From: Molossus alvarezi
Lineage: Eukaryota > Chordata > Mammalia > Chiroptera > Molossidae
Direction: 5' to 3'
Assembly: GCA_037176705.1 (NCBI GenBank)
Contig: CM073891.1
Coordinates: forward strand, 48,238,571-48,302,570
DNA: 64,000 nucleotides
Below are positions 47,066-58,985 of the stretch, piece after piece (the stretch's first letter is position 1; each line of letters starts with the position of its first letter). The translations under genes and the position numbers were made by a program. The notes under the pieces are model-generated. The model saw nothing but the letters and a program-made list of their open reading frames with translations, was not told where the DNA came from and made no database searches.

Positions 47066-47247
47066 AAAAATAACAGTGAATTAATAACAAAAGTAACCTA
47101 TTAATTTAATTTTAAGCAAATATTGGTTAAAAGTGTTTTAAAATTAACAGGGTACTCATTTTTACATATGACATATAGACTAGAAATTTGTCCATTAAAT
47201 CCAAAGTGTGTTAAGTTGAGGTCTGCAAAATCAAGACTTTACTGTGT

Positions 47248-48204
47248 TTCAATTAGAAAAAGTAACTTACAATCTAAATGGTAGAAAAGTAAATTGTTCT
47301 AAAAGAATTTCACCATTATCCAAAATTCTGAAACATTTTATTTTATAAAATTTATTTTTATTTTTGAGTAAAGTGAAAAAAAAAAGTTAAAACTTTGATA
47401 ATTTGAATTCTATAGTGCTATTTCTTTGTTTTTCCCCACCAGAGATTTTTGTATTTTATTGTCATCAAAGTCAGGCTTCTTACAAGTGAAAAAGCTCTCT
47501 CTGTACAATATTGGTCCTATCAGAATGTCTTTAATGAGTACAGCAGATAAAGAACGAACTTAGCTGCAATAACTATTATTAAGGAGTTTTAACAGAAGGG
47601 ATATTCATAATCATTTAGGGTAATTCATAATCATTTATTTACTTCAAATAATGCCACTTTTTTTTCTCGTACTTATTAAAACTGTTTTATCACTATCTCT
47701 AATGTTTTATTTCTTCATGCATCAGAAGTTTGAACCATTTTACACTTCATGTTTTACAAACATCAGTTCTCCCATGTCCCAACCATTTATTTTTCTTAAC
47801 CCTTAATAAAATTGCTAAGAAAAATCTATCAATTATTTTTATTCTTTGCTTTGGTTCTTTATATTCATGTTATTCAGTTACAATCCAGGATGAGAAATCA
47901 ATAGCACTGAATTTTAATGCAGACGATTTAGGGAAGTATGACAAGGTCCAGGGGAGTCATCTTTCCAGAGGTGAGGCACTACTACACAAGGGGTCACATC
48001 AGAGTTACTTTGGAGAGAAGATTATTCTGAAATACTGTAATAAATTAAGCATCATATGTTCAAAACAAACTGGAAAATGTAGAATGCTAAAAACATCTTT
48101 TCTGGTGGACTGCCAAAGACAGAAAAAGAAATCATTTTAGAGAACATGAGTTTAACAAGCTTGGGAAAATTAGTCAGGAGTAATCACTTACATGTATAGG
48201 CCAT
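47248..48204. other. Intronic sequence, unassigned
   Basis: AT-rich. A 136-codon plus-strand open frame (47730-48140) has no recognisable domain and lies inside the PCLO intron on the opposite strand. Confidence 0.4.
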
Positions 48205-48390
48205 GATTAGGATGATGATAACCAGCATTTATTGACTACATGCCAGCCACAGTGCAAAGCACCTCACAATCATTATTTCCATCAATCCTTGCAACACACT
48301 TATAAGGTAGGTACTGTAATTCTAAATTTTGTAGATTAGGAAATAGAGACTTAGAGAATTTGAGTGACTGACCTAATGTAATGTGTATAT
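48205..48390 (-). repeat. MIR relic
   Basis: CCAGCATTTATTGACTACAT, AGTGCAAAGCACCTCACAAT and TATAAGGTAGGTACTGTAAT follow the reversed MIR consensus. Confidence 0.65.
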
Positions 48391-48437
48391 ATGTATATTA
48401 GAATGTCCAAATGGCATTTAAAAATATACTATGTCTG

Positions 48438-48585
48438 CTCTGTCCGGTTTGGCTCAATGTTTAGAGCGTCTGAAGGGTCTTGGGTTCAATTCTCAGTCAA
48501 GGGCAGGTACCTGGGTTGCAGGTTCATCCCCGTCTGGTTGGGGTTATGTGGGAGGCAACCAATAGAAGTGTCTCTCTCACATGGA

Positions 48586-48629
<44 letters not shown>

Positions 48630-48695
48630 CCTCCCTTTCCCTCTGTCTAAAAATCAATGGAGGAATATCCTCAGATGAGGATTAACAATATGTAA
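48438..48695 (+). mobile_element. VES-type SINE with expanded TC run
   Basis: The head is partly deleted (TTTAGAGCGTCTGAAGGGTC). The body carries a pure TC run at about 48590-48624, and the end reads ATATCCTCAGATGAGGAT. Confidence 0.88.
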
Positions 48696-49429
48696 ATCCT
48701 TTAACTAAGAAAATACTATATGTGAAGATGTCAATTCCATCATAAGATAATTATTTTAATGTAATTTTAACAATTATTTATGTGAAATTTCCTTTGCTTC
48801 TCAAAAAAGTTTTAAATTTCCTTTAAAATATTTTTTAAATAAATGAGTGAAACAGTCCAATTTAGAAAAAATGGCAGTGAAATTAGAATAATGAATGGGT
48901 GTGGCACTGACAGATACAGACAGACAGATCGGTCAGTGAAACATTCCCTAAAGCCCATTGCCAGACATCAATGTGCTTGCAAATGTTGATGTGGTATTTC
49001 ATATTAGTGAGTAAAGAAGACTATATTCAACAGCTGTGTCCACAAAATTTGGTTGACTATTATCTCATCACATGGAATAAAATAAATTGATTTAATAATG
49101 AAATATTACTTTTCACACCACAAAGAGCCAGAAGAAAATAGAAAGCACTATGTAACTAACATCCTCTAGGTGGGTAAAGAGCATCTAAGCAACTAATTAA
49201 AGAAGAAATGATAAATAAAATTATTTATAACTCTGACTTCACAAATTTTTGTTTCTAAGTCTCAGGAGTAAAAGTCAGAAATTTGAATTGCTATTTTAAA
49301 AATAGTGGATTTAATCCTCTGTTCACGCCCTATGTTTCTCTCGCCCATGGACCGAACAACCACTGTGTCCTGTCCATTCCTCTTGGCAACCTCAGTAATT
49401 TCCAACGCCAGACACAGGCCCTGGAATGC

Positions 49430-49640
49430 CGAGGCAGCAAGTGTGCTGTTCAAGGGCGTGGGTTTTCGTATCAGACAACCGGGTCTGTCTTGACTTTACC
49501 ACAATAGCACTAAAATCCTCCGACTTTCAATTTTCCTATACATGACTTTCCGAGGAAAAAAGTCCTATTACACGCTGTTACTGAGACTTTTCTTCCACTG
49601 GTGGATGGAGTTTAAAGGAGGAAGTGCTCCTCACTGCTCC
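49430..49640 (+). repeat. MIR relic
   Basis: TTCAAGGGCGTGGGTTTTCG, TATCAGACAACCGGGTCTGT and CCTCCGACTTTCAATTTTCC are diverged MIR sense motifs. Confidence 0.4.
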
Positions 49641-50039
49641 TGGCGTGTCAGGCGCTCCACACCTGTCACTGCATGATGACTCTGAAGCGCAATGCAAATT
49701 GAGATCCATATGCTGAACCTTAAGTTCATAGCCCAACTGCATAACATGGATTGTTTCTACTCAGATTTCCTATATATACTTCAATCACCCAAAAGTCCTA
49801 AACGAGGATTTAATTTTAAAAAGAGATATCTTTTTCCCCCCACTCCTGCCTTTCCCAACACTATTGTCTATGTCCATTGGTTATGCAGAAAAAAGAGATA
49901 TATCTTGTTCTTCCACAGAAAGATTCAGTATATTAAATGTTGATACTGTCTAAATACCTCATTGACATTTAATAATTTCCCATTGTTCACAGAAACACTG
50001 AACTCCCATATCCAACCTAACTTTGTACAAATTTCTATG

Positions 50040-50270
50040 TCTTTGCTCTCCCTTTTGCTCCAGTTTCAGTTCCTCACACACTTCTAATACTTTCACCCAT
50101 GTGTATTTTTCTTCACATGGTTCCCTCAGCCTGGAATTTGCCTCTCCCACTGCGACATGCTTAGACCTTGTCCACCTGCAACCTCTACCACAAAGCCACG
50201 CCTATGACTCTTAACAGATTTAACAATGCTTTCCCCAAATTCCAAAGCAGATAATTAGTTCTCTCACTTA
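50040..50270 (+). repeat. L2 relic
   Basis: GGTTCCCTCAGCCTGGAATT with flanking C/T-rich sequence matches the L2 3' region (ttccctctgcctggaatgc). Confidence 0.45.
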
Positions 50271-50651
50271 TAGATTTCTATTATAACTCCTCATGACGTT
50301 ATTGTTGTTAAAGGTGATAGCATATTTAACAACTGGTATGGCACCGTCTGCAGCCAATGCAGAGGCTCTGTGGCTGCACCACTGGTGGAGTGGGCATGCT
50401 CACTGGCTGACTACAGGCTGGGACCATACTCGATCACAAGCTCCCTCAGATCAGCATGTGTATTGAGCTGATCTCCCCAGCAGTCACACTTTTAACACGT
50501 CATGTACATAACAGGCATACTCATATGTAGCGCATGTCAAGTGTAGAGATATAAAAACATTGTATGTACTGGTAAAATTAGGGCAACAAACTCACAAACA
50601 AGCAAACATATTCAATTTTATAATATAATGTGTGCATCGGTCAGTTTTTAA

Positions 50652-50856
50652 AAAAAATATGTTTTTATTGAGCTTTAATTTTTTTCTTTATTGATGGTAG
50701 AAAGAGGAAGTAAGAGGGAGAGAGAGAGAAACATCGATGAAAGAGAACATACCCCACACTGGGGACTGGCCCACAACCTGGCCATGTGCCCTGACTGGGA
50801 ATCGAACCAAGGACCTCTTGGTGCATGGGTCGATGCTCAGCCACTGAGCCACACCA
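50652..50856 (-). mobile_element. VES-type SINE (reverse)
   Basis: GA block, GGGAATCGAACCAAGGACC, and the head end GCCACACCA. It has a perfect 12-bp duplication GTCAGTTTTTAA (50640-50651 and 50857-50868). Confidence 0.93.
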
Positions 50857-51049
50857 GTCAGTTTTTAAGTACAATATGTGTAGGAAAAATAATCAAATGA
50901 CAAAATAATCCATTATCTACGTTGTCTTTCATTATACCCAGACCTCAAAATTGAGATACATGTCAAATAATATCACATTTATTAATTTTAACAACACATA
51001 CACAGTATAAGTGTTATAAATAAATTTTATCTATTGTCAGCTTCAATAA

Positions 51050-51202
51050 AAATAATTTTTAACTTAAAAATTTTTTTAAGTTAAAAATTTTTTAAAAATA
51101 ATTTTTTAAAATCTTAAAAATGATTTTTAACTTAAATATTAAAAATAATATTTAACTTAAAATAATTTTAACTTAAAAATAATTTTTAACTTAAATATTA
51201 AC
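51050..51202 (+). repeat. AT-only tandem and inverted repeat
   Basis: AATAATTTTTAACTTAAA-like units recur about five times. At the left a 17-bp perfect inverted repeat (51054-51070 and 51073-51089) has a 2-base loop. Almost no G/C is present. Confidence 0.88.
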
Positions 51203-51402
51203 TTCTTGAAAGATCATTCTTGATATCAAGTAAAATTAATAGAATTAGAAAATACCAAAATAATAAAATTAGAAGTGGTATATAGAAGACAAAAAAAAGA
51301 TATATATTTGATTGGAAAGTTCCTTAGTTTAATTAGAATTAGAGACTGAGAAATGGGAATCTGGAAGGTGACATGAATTTTTCTTCAAGAGTAAGAGTGA
51401 AG

Positions 51403-51600
51403 GCCCTGGACAGTGTGGTTGGAGTGTTGTCCCATACACGGAAAGGTCAAAGTCACAGGTGTGATTCCTGGTCAGGGCACATACCTAGGTTGCAGGTTCG
51501 CTCCCCAGCCCTGACTGGGGAACATGCGGTGGGCAACCGATAAATGCCTTTCTCTCTTTCTCTCTCTCTCTCCCTTCCCATCTCTCTAAAAATCAATGAT
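51403..51600 (+). mobile_element. VES-type SINE, degraded
   Basis: GGCCCTGGACAGTGTGG head with an internal deletion in the A-box region, B box GTGTGATTCCTGG, TC-rich body and TCTCTAAAAATCAATGA end. It is in inverted orientation to the copy 550 bp to its left. Confidence 0.85.
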
Positions 51601-51677
51601 CAGTGAACATGTCCATTACTTACTTTATCTCTTTCTTTTTTCCTACGTAAAAAGAGAAAATACTTAGAGGAGAAAAA

Positions 51678-51700
51678 AAATATATATATATATATATATT
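51678..51700 (+). repeat. (TA)n run
   Basis: Short TATATA run of about 20 bp after an A tract. Confidence 0.9.
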
Positions 51701-53599
51701 TAAATCTTTTTCATGTGTTTATCAGAATAAGATAAGGTAGAGGGCAATACTGAGAACTAGATTTTTATTGGTTTAGGCAGGGAGTCATTTCTGTCTAAAT
51801 GGTTCCATGGACTTTCAAAAATGTGTTCTTTCACCTTAAAAGGACTCATTAATCTCTGTTAGAGCTATGTATAAAATATCTATTTATGTAAAATAGACTT
51901 GAAATGCCAGTTAAATGAGATTGTTTTGGTGATTATAGATTTCCATTATTTCAACATAAATTGTTATGTTTTTTTTTTTCAAAAAATCCCACAAACACTT
52001 CCAGTAAGATATTGAGTCAAATCTTATTCTCTGCCCTACCCCTCCCTGCTTCCTAACTACTGTTAACAGCACTGGTGATGTGCTTTTCGTACACTCAATT
52101 ATTTGAAAACATTTGTGAGTCGAGCTTAGCATTTTTCTGTAATGGCAGTGGTTTATTTGTTCTGGCCCATTGAAAATGGAAATTGAGTGATTAAATTCAA
52201 GCATCCAAAGATACTTAAGAAAATAAATGAGTTATTAGGGTTATTTGTTTTTAAATGAATGCAGCCAGGCAAATTAAGCCTCATACCAAGTTATGATTTT
52301 GATGCCAGATGTGAATGCTTGTGAACACCTGGTTTAAGAGAATAAATGGGTCAAGCCAGTCACTGTATGTTATATATATGAATGCCCACTAGCAAAAAGA
52401 AACGCTATTAAATAAACCTAATAAAAAAATGGAAAAAAGGGCCATATTGTCTGTCTTGAGGGTATTAGAGGTTTTTAATGTAAACTGGGGGAATAATTGG
52501 GAAGTCTAATTGACGTAATCTAAATCTTTAAGAGAAGTGGTCTCGTATAGCTTTCCTAACATGTGCATACAATCTTACCAAATTTTATTAAGTTCACTCT
52601 AGATAGAATCCAAAAGGCTCTATCTGAAATTCGCCTCTAATTTAATAATAGCTACAGTTTAAAGGATGTCAATCATGTGCTAAACATACAGGTTATTTGC
52701 ACTTCACATTTTGCACTTGCTTAAATTGAGGAAGTTCAACCTTCCATTACTAGAGATAGTCCACAAGAGTATTAATATTTTTCCACTACAACTTAGGTCA
52801 GAGCCCCAGAACCTTCGATTAGTCTCACATTCAGACCTACTAAATTAATCTCATACTAGGATTAAAATATACAAGTCACTGTTATAGAGAAGATGACACA
52901 TTATTAGACAAAATGACTAAGTGGAAATAGATTTAAAAAATTAGAACATGGAATAAGTAGACTTGCTCAATAAGTAGAATAAGAACATGGCTATTTAGCA
53001 TTTAGAATTTTTTATTAACATGTTCAACATAAAATTTCCACCCCATACAATATGACTTTCTGTATTCTGTACCCTATAATTCCAGAACAAAAATAAAAAT
53101 TTATGAAGACAATCTGCATAAAGGTGATTACTTTAAATCTATGATATACTTTTGACTTCCAGTATGCTGTCCTAGAGCATATCTTTGTAGATCAATTGCC
53201 TTTACGGTAGACCAAGGTGTTCATAAAACAAAGTTCTTAAATGAATCGTATGAAAGATTCAAGGTGAAAGACATTGCAAAATCTACAACTTCAAGAAAAC
53301 TGTACTAATCCACAAAGAGACACTGTTTTTCTGGTGTCATGATAAAGAATTTAAAGGAGGAATAATCCAATCAACAAAGTATATCATGTCTAAATACAAA
53401 CTGAATAACTCTGTTTTGTTTGTTTGTTTTTGTTTTCTCAGGCTATTTATGTTAACTGACAACAGAAAAAAGTTTATTCATAAACTTTAAAATAAATGTG
53501 AAATTAATACCTAAAAGTATGAAAAACTGATCATGAATTGTTTCTCTCTATACCTGAATTCTAAAGTCACATGACAATCAATGGCTATTACTTTTACAT
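51701..53599. other. Intronic sequence, nothing identified
   Basis: AT-rich, no confident repeat or exon. Confidence 0.45.
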
Positions 53600-53859
53600 T
53601 TGATTATATTGCTTATTCATCCACTCCCCGAACATTCTCGAAGTTAACTCCAGAGGCAAGGCTTTCTGCTAGGTGCTGGGAAACCATAGCTCTGGTCTGA
53701 GAGTTGTTCAGATTTAAGGGGAGACAGGCAGAGGAATAGGGTAAATCTAACTCAAAGAACAATGATAAACTATGAAAATTATGGTGCAAATAGCATAGAT
53801 TTTGTGAGTGGTAGAAGCACATAGGAGGAGAAGGAGGCAGAACAGGGAAGGTGAATGAA

Positions 53860-54300
53860 GTTCAGGGCATAAGGGGTTTGATGTATCCATAGGATCTCCA
53901 GGCAACATATTGTGCTGGCCTCAAGCCTGTGTGCCCTCAGGTGCATTCTGGGTCCCTCCCTGCCCTCTTCCCAGAGTAGCTGCTCCCTAGGCTGTTGCCC
54001 TGTCAGCTGGCTTCCAGCTGGATTTGATCAGGTACTGGCAGAGACTGGAGATTGGGAGGAAGGGAGAAGCTGGGATATTACTCCCCATCCTATCTGTCCA
54101 AAGATATATTTCTAGTATTTGCTGTGTTTCCTCCTTGTTTTCCATTCCCAGCAAGACAGACTGGTCCTGGTTTCAGCAGTTCCTGGTCTTCAGCCTAGAG
54201 GGACAGCAGCTGCTTTCTGCTACCTTGCTACCTCCTGCTTGGTTTCTCAGTCTCTTCTAATAGTTATGATCGTTGCCAGGCATACACTTCCTCTAGTTTA
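53860..54300. repeat. Ancient repeat related to 28,430-28,985
   Basis: GGCTTCCAGCTGGATTTGAT, GGCAGAGACTGGAGATTGGG and AGCAGCTGCTTTCTGCTACC resemble an old L1M-type 3' region. It has several incidental open frames. The family is uncertain. Confidence 0.4.
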
Positions 54301-54514
54301 AATACTCGGAGTGTTTTCCACAGAGTTTGGATGGTAGATTTGGGACTAATTAACAAGCGTTGATGAGTTTATGCAGAGAGGGTGGGTGAACAGATCGGTG
54401 AATTGAAGATGGAACCCTGGGGAATATGGCAACAGACAAAGGAAGCGCAGTCTTTGAATAAATCCAGAAATATTTTTTTAGTAGAACCAGAAAATATGTG
54501 ATATCTACTTAAGT

Positions 54515-54880
54515 CCACTAAGCACCTTAGGCATCATTTAGACCCATCATTTTTCACATATGTTGGATGAGGTTTCTGAAGATTGAGATCGGGTCACCAG
54601 TTAGGTAACAGAACCAGATTTGAAATCCAAGTCTGGGTTTCCTATTTCCCTATTGAGCGTCTGTGTGATACTGTGCCTTTAATCATTCTTTTTAATAGCA
54701 TGTGATTTGGCATCAATTTCCTGGGTTTAAGTCACTTGCTTTGATCTGGGGTACTATTTACTTCAGCTTCTTTTTATGTAAAACCAGTACATGGTATTAT
54801 TTACCTACATAGATAATTTTAAGAAATATATGACATAATACATGGGAAGTACTTACAATAGTGTAAAATAATACGGATTG
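54515..54880. repeat. Two MIR relics, head to head
   Basis: 54515-54665 is reversed MIR core (GATTGAGATCGGGTCACCAG); about 54690-54880 reads in the sense direction (CCTGGGTTTAAGTCACTTGC, TACATGGGAAGTACTTACAA). Confidence 0.5.
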
Positions 54881-55574
54881 CTAAAGTTATTTAGAGGTTG
54901 GTACAATTCATTCAGAATAACAGTGCTTCCAGATCTTACACCGTATTATGGAAATAAGCCAGTCACTGAGCACCTTACAGATACTGGTTATGTGTTTGCT
55001 AAAGTTAAGAGTGTTTTTTTTTGTTTGTTTGTTTGTGTGTTTTTACATTTGTAATAGCCTTACCATTTGTTTAATACAACCAAATTTAATTTCAAATTAG
55101 GTTTTTACTTTAGAAGCTAGTTCATTCATTTTTTTTTTCTGGTAAAATAATTTTTACACCATTAGTTTCTCCTTAACCCTACATATATAAAAATATCTAT
55201 TGACTTAAATGAGCTTTCATGATTTATTTTTTATTTGTATAGTATTTTAAACAAAAAAAAGTTTTAAAATTTGAAGATTTTGTTTTTCCTGAGAAAATCT
55301 CCTCTCTTTCCTGTCTTCATTCTCATTCTCCTTCCTCTTAAATGGTTTGTACCCCAAACATTTAAATGTTAAATATGAAAGAGGAAATTGGAAAATTGTT
55401 AAATGAGGCTATTGTTGTTGTAATTTAATAATAACATTGATATTAATGACTTATTGTAAAGAGCTCCTGCCATTAGTACTTAGAAAATAACCTTCAGTTG
55501 GAAGCAAAACAAATCAGAACACTTCTATAGCCTACAGATTCAAGCCAAACCCAGTGTCTCACATGTTCACTCAC

Positions 55575-55648
55575 CTTCGGAGTCTGCTCGGCCCACTCCT
55601 GCCCCTGGCTGTTTCACAGGATCCTGCCCATTCTGCCCCATCTTCCCT
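55575..55648 (-). CDS. PCLO: PCLO coding exon: short linker before C2B
   Basis: This 74-bp exon is too short to stand out as an open frame. It is preceded on the minus strand by a good pyrimidine tract ending CATCCACAG at 55649 and followed by the donor GTGAGT at 55574. With the preceding exon it reads I-GKMGQNGQDPVKQPGAGVGR-ADSE-G, which matches the Gly/Gln-rich stretch just before the C2B domain of Piccolo. It enters in phase 2 and leaves in phase 1. If the intron were retained, a TGA would follow two codons after the donor. A truncated L1 3' end inserted in the upstream intron begins only about 160 bp from its acceptor. Compared with human PCLO as I remember it, a few conservative substitutions are present. 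Confidence 0.93.
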
Positions 55649-55810
55649 CTGTGGATGAAGAAAATAAAAGATTATACTATTTTCAATTACGATCTTCTAA
55701 ATGCAAATGAGGGGGCCAAGTTGTAAAAATAGAATGACATTCTATATTCAGACCTGCAATAAATTACTTGAATGGTGAATATAAACACAATACATTGCTC
55801 TATGTAGTGT

Positions 55811-56036
55811 TACAAATTGGTTGTTAGACTGAAGAACCTCAAAGGGAAGGGGGGAAGGAAGGATGAGATAAACCAAAGAATTTCTATGCATATATGCGTA
55901 ACCAATGGACACCAACCATAGTGTGGGGAAGAAAGGAGGGTGGCTGGATTGGGGTGGAGGGGGTCAATGGGGAAAAAAAGGAGGGGGGACATCTGTAATA
56001 TATTCAACAATAAAGATGAGTTAAAAAATAAATAAA
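55811..56036 (+). mobile_element. L1/HAL1 3' end, 5'-truncated
   Basis: AAGAACCTCAAAGGGAAGGG, CGTAACCAATGGACACCAAC, GGAGGGGGTCAATGGGGAAA and ATCTGTAATATATTCAACAA match the 3' UTR of the HAL1-like element at 38896-41085 in order. It has an A-rich tail with AAAT units. It starts 163 bp from the PCLO exon at 55575-55648 and is antisense to the gene. Confidence 0.88.
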
Positions 56037-56354
56037 TAAAATGGGAATTTGTTTATTATTCCTATGTAGTCCAAATTCAGTGTCTTATATTTTTTACTTA
56101 ATTATTAAAGATCCAACCAGCAGACAATTTTGAAATTTTAATTTAGAATTTGGAGATGGTTATTTTTTCATTTTAAACTCAAAAGGGGGAAGGGTTTTTA
56201 CATCTTTACACTTTGTTATGATGAGTTGGATAGATCCTTTTTGTGAGAAGGAGAATTGTGAATTAAATAACATAAATAATGTTATAATAACACAGATTTT
56301 TATTTCACTTGCTGACTTCCTCTCAGATGCTTCCTGTGTCTTCAGCTGTGTGGA

Positions 56355-56595
56355 GCGTGTTGGCTTCTGAAGTCAGACTGCTTGGTCTTTGCTTCCAGCC
56401 TCGCTGTTTCTGCCACGTGCCACCTAAGGCAAACCCACTGAACGTGGTGAAGACTGTTTCTTCTTTCATAACATAAGAATAGTCACATTAGCTACCTTCT
56501 GGTTATGAGAAAACTACATGGAAAAAATGTATATAAAGAGTGCTTAACTCTGTGCTTGAGACATCATAACATTCAATAAATATAAAGTATTAATA
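56355..56595 (+). repeat. MIR, near full-length
   Basis: TCTGAAGTCAGACTGCTTGG, CTGCCACGTGCCACCTAAGG, AACATAAGAATAGTCACATT and AACATTCAATAAATATAAAG follow MIR from core to tail. Confidence 0.65.
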
Positions 56596-57293
56596 GGTAA
56601 GCATGCATGTAATGGCCTTGGAATTCAGCCAGAGTCTGCTACTCACTTTTTTGAAAGGTCAAAGGAATAATTCATGATACTTTGAGCATTGTGGGTTCAG
56701 GGTATTGATAATGTAGCAGCCAAAAGACTGTAGGCCATTTCTACTTCTTGAGTCAGAGGAAAGTGACGGGCATACGAAAGGTTTTAGAATTGCCTTTTAG
56801 TACATGTATAAGGTCTTCTAAAACGCAGACTATAGGTGCTTAAGTGTTCAAAGAGTGCTTGAACAAAAGAATGTCTTGATACTATATTTTTTAGACAATG
56901 ATTCTAACAGAAGGATTTATTAACAATTCTTACTTTCATAAAAATATTTGGTTTGCTGAACCCACTGAAAATGTAACCATATTTATATCTTAAGAACCTA
57001 ATTATGCCATATTACCTCAATCTACAGATTTAATGCAATCCTTATAAAAATACCAATAGCGTTTTTCACAGAACTAAAACAAATAATCCCAAAATTCAGT
57101 AGTAATCTCAACTTTAGCAGTACACTATTCTAGTAGAATGAGCCAACTCAGTTGAAAGTGAGGATTGTTTTGGTAGCAGATGAAAGTACTAAAAAATTAC
57201 TATTTTCTATTATGCCAAGCTTTAACAGAATAATTATAATTTTTAGTAATTGTAATAAAATAATTTTTGATACTTTTTATTTGATTTTGATTT
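56596..57293. other. Intronic sequence, nothing firm
   Basis: 57015-57115 (CAGATTTAATGCAATCCTTA, CAGAACTAAAACAAATAATC) looks like a small sense L1 ORF2 fragment, too short to be sure. Confidence 0.35.
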
Positions 57294-57309
57294 CTAGATT
57301 CCATTTTAA

Positions 57310-57511
57310 ATATGTTTTTTATTGATTTTTTAGAGAGAGAATGAGAGATAGAAACATCTATGTGAGAGATAAACATCGATAGGCTGCCTCCTGCACGCCT
57401 CCTACTAGGGATCAAGCCCTCAACCTAGGACTGTGCCCTGACCGGGAATTGAACCAGGACCTCTCAGTCCATGGGAGGACTCTCAATCCACTGAGCCACA
57501 CCGGCCAGACC
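57310..57511 (-). mobile_element. VES-type SINE (reverse)
   Basis: GAGAGAGAATGAGAGAT block, GGGAATTGAACCAGGACC, and the head end CACACCGGCCAGA. It has a 16-bp duplication with one mismatch (57294-57309 and 57512-57527). Confidence 0.93.
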
Positions 57512-58650
57512 CTAGATTTCATTTTAATGGTGAGAGTCAGCTGCAGTCATTGCTTCTAATGAAAACTGATTTCTACATTAGGTACTTAGCCAAAATGTGT
57601 ACTTAGTGCACTTCTACAATTATATAGAAAATTTTTGCAGCATTATGAAACTAAACGAAGTAGAAAGGAAACGTACCTGTGAGTCCTGTGAAGGATGCAA
57701 TTTTTCTGATTTCCCAATAAATAATCTTCAGCTCAGAATTCTGACTACACTGTTTATAATTTATATTTATTAATCAGTTATCAAATAGTTACTGAGCAAT
57801 TATGTTAGCGCAAGCAATAATTGTGTTAGACACAGAGGGACACATAAAAGAACTACTAAATACTGCTTTTGCGTATGTATATGAATATTATCTGTAATGC
57901 TTTAGAAAAGAGAACTTTTTTGTGTGCTCAGATGACAAAATAATAGACTTCTAGGCAGTTTTGAAAGGCTTTGATTTACAAGAGAAATAGGAAGATGGGG
58001 GAGGGGGCAAAATTGGATTCTGAATGTATTTAGAATATAGAATCTACTTCTATTCAGATATTCAGATATTGAGGAAATAAAATAGTTTACCATCCAAGAG
58101 TTATACCTTTATCATCAGTGAAAAGAATATTTTGAAAGGTAGGGATACATTGAAAGGTTGTTAAGGGATGTGTGGTGCAATCCTTTATAAATTCATGTGA
58201 TATTTGCAACTTGCAGAGTGGAATTTAGTAAATTAGCTAAAATTTTCTTCAAACTGGATCACCCGAGGCTGAGTACCAATGAGATCAATCTTTTTTAGAA
58301 ATAATTTTCAGTAAGAAAGAAGCAGTTAAATACAAATAACTGTATTGGTCCATAGCTTACGTCTTAAAAAACAAACAAAAAAAAGATGGATAGGTGATCC
58401 AACAATGACTTATTTTAAGTAGGAAAACTGTAACTTAAAAAAATCACAAAACAAACACATTTTTCACTGTGCAAATATATTTTCCTCATGATTTTGCTTT
58501 TATAAATTGAGCCATTATCTTAGAAGTATTCTGGAGATCAAAAGGAATAACATAAAAAACTATGACATTAAAACAAAGAGACACAGAAGTTCTACTCCCA
58601 AGAAGGCCTTACTCAACACTAGAGAAAATGAAGAAGACCCTTTAACAGGG

Positions 58651-58985
58651 CTCCAGAGCAGGGGCCTTGCAAATTCTTTCTGTAAAGACTCAGGCAGTGA
58701 ATGATTTTAATGATCTCTGTGGCAACTACCCAAGACTGCCCCGCATGCAAAGCAGCATTAGCAACACAGAAAGGAATGGGTGTGATTGTGTTCCAATAAA
58801 ATTTAATTTATGGGACCTGACGTTTTAATTTCATATGATTTTTGTGTGTCACAAAATGCTATTCTCTTCTCTTTTTTTTTCTTCCCCTTTTCAAACATTT
58901 AAAAATTCAAAAGCTATTTTTAGCTTACAGATCTTACAAAACCAGGCGGCAGGCTGGATTCACCCAGGCCTAGATTCTGGAGCTG
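58651..58985. mobile_element. hAT-type non-autonomous DNA-transposon relic
   Basis: CTTGCAAATTCTTTCTGTAA, GGCAACTACCCAAGACTGCC, TGTGATTGTGTTCCAATAAA and, after an insert of about 100 bp, CCAGGCGGCAGGCTGGATTC follow a mammalian hAT MITE (TTTTTCTGTAAAGGGCCAG type). Its T-rich insert is at about 58820-58930. Confidence 0.55.

Larger units (their letters stand above)
45973..47247. mobile_element. DNA-transposon relic with imperfect inverted ends, hosting two SINEs
   Basis: The left end is CAGTAAAACCTCGATATAAT; the right end, reverse-complemented, reads ACAGTAAAGTCTTGATTTTG. Without the two SINEs (46528-47065) it is about 0.7 kb. The ends resemble Tigger-like elements; the assignment is tentative. 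Confidence 0.45.

Noticed and set aside
47730..48140. 136-codon plus-strand open frame
   Set aside because: Low-complexity, no motif, in AT-rich intronic sequence on the strand opposite PCLO; probably chance.
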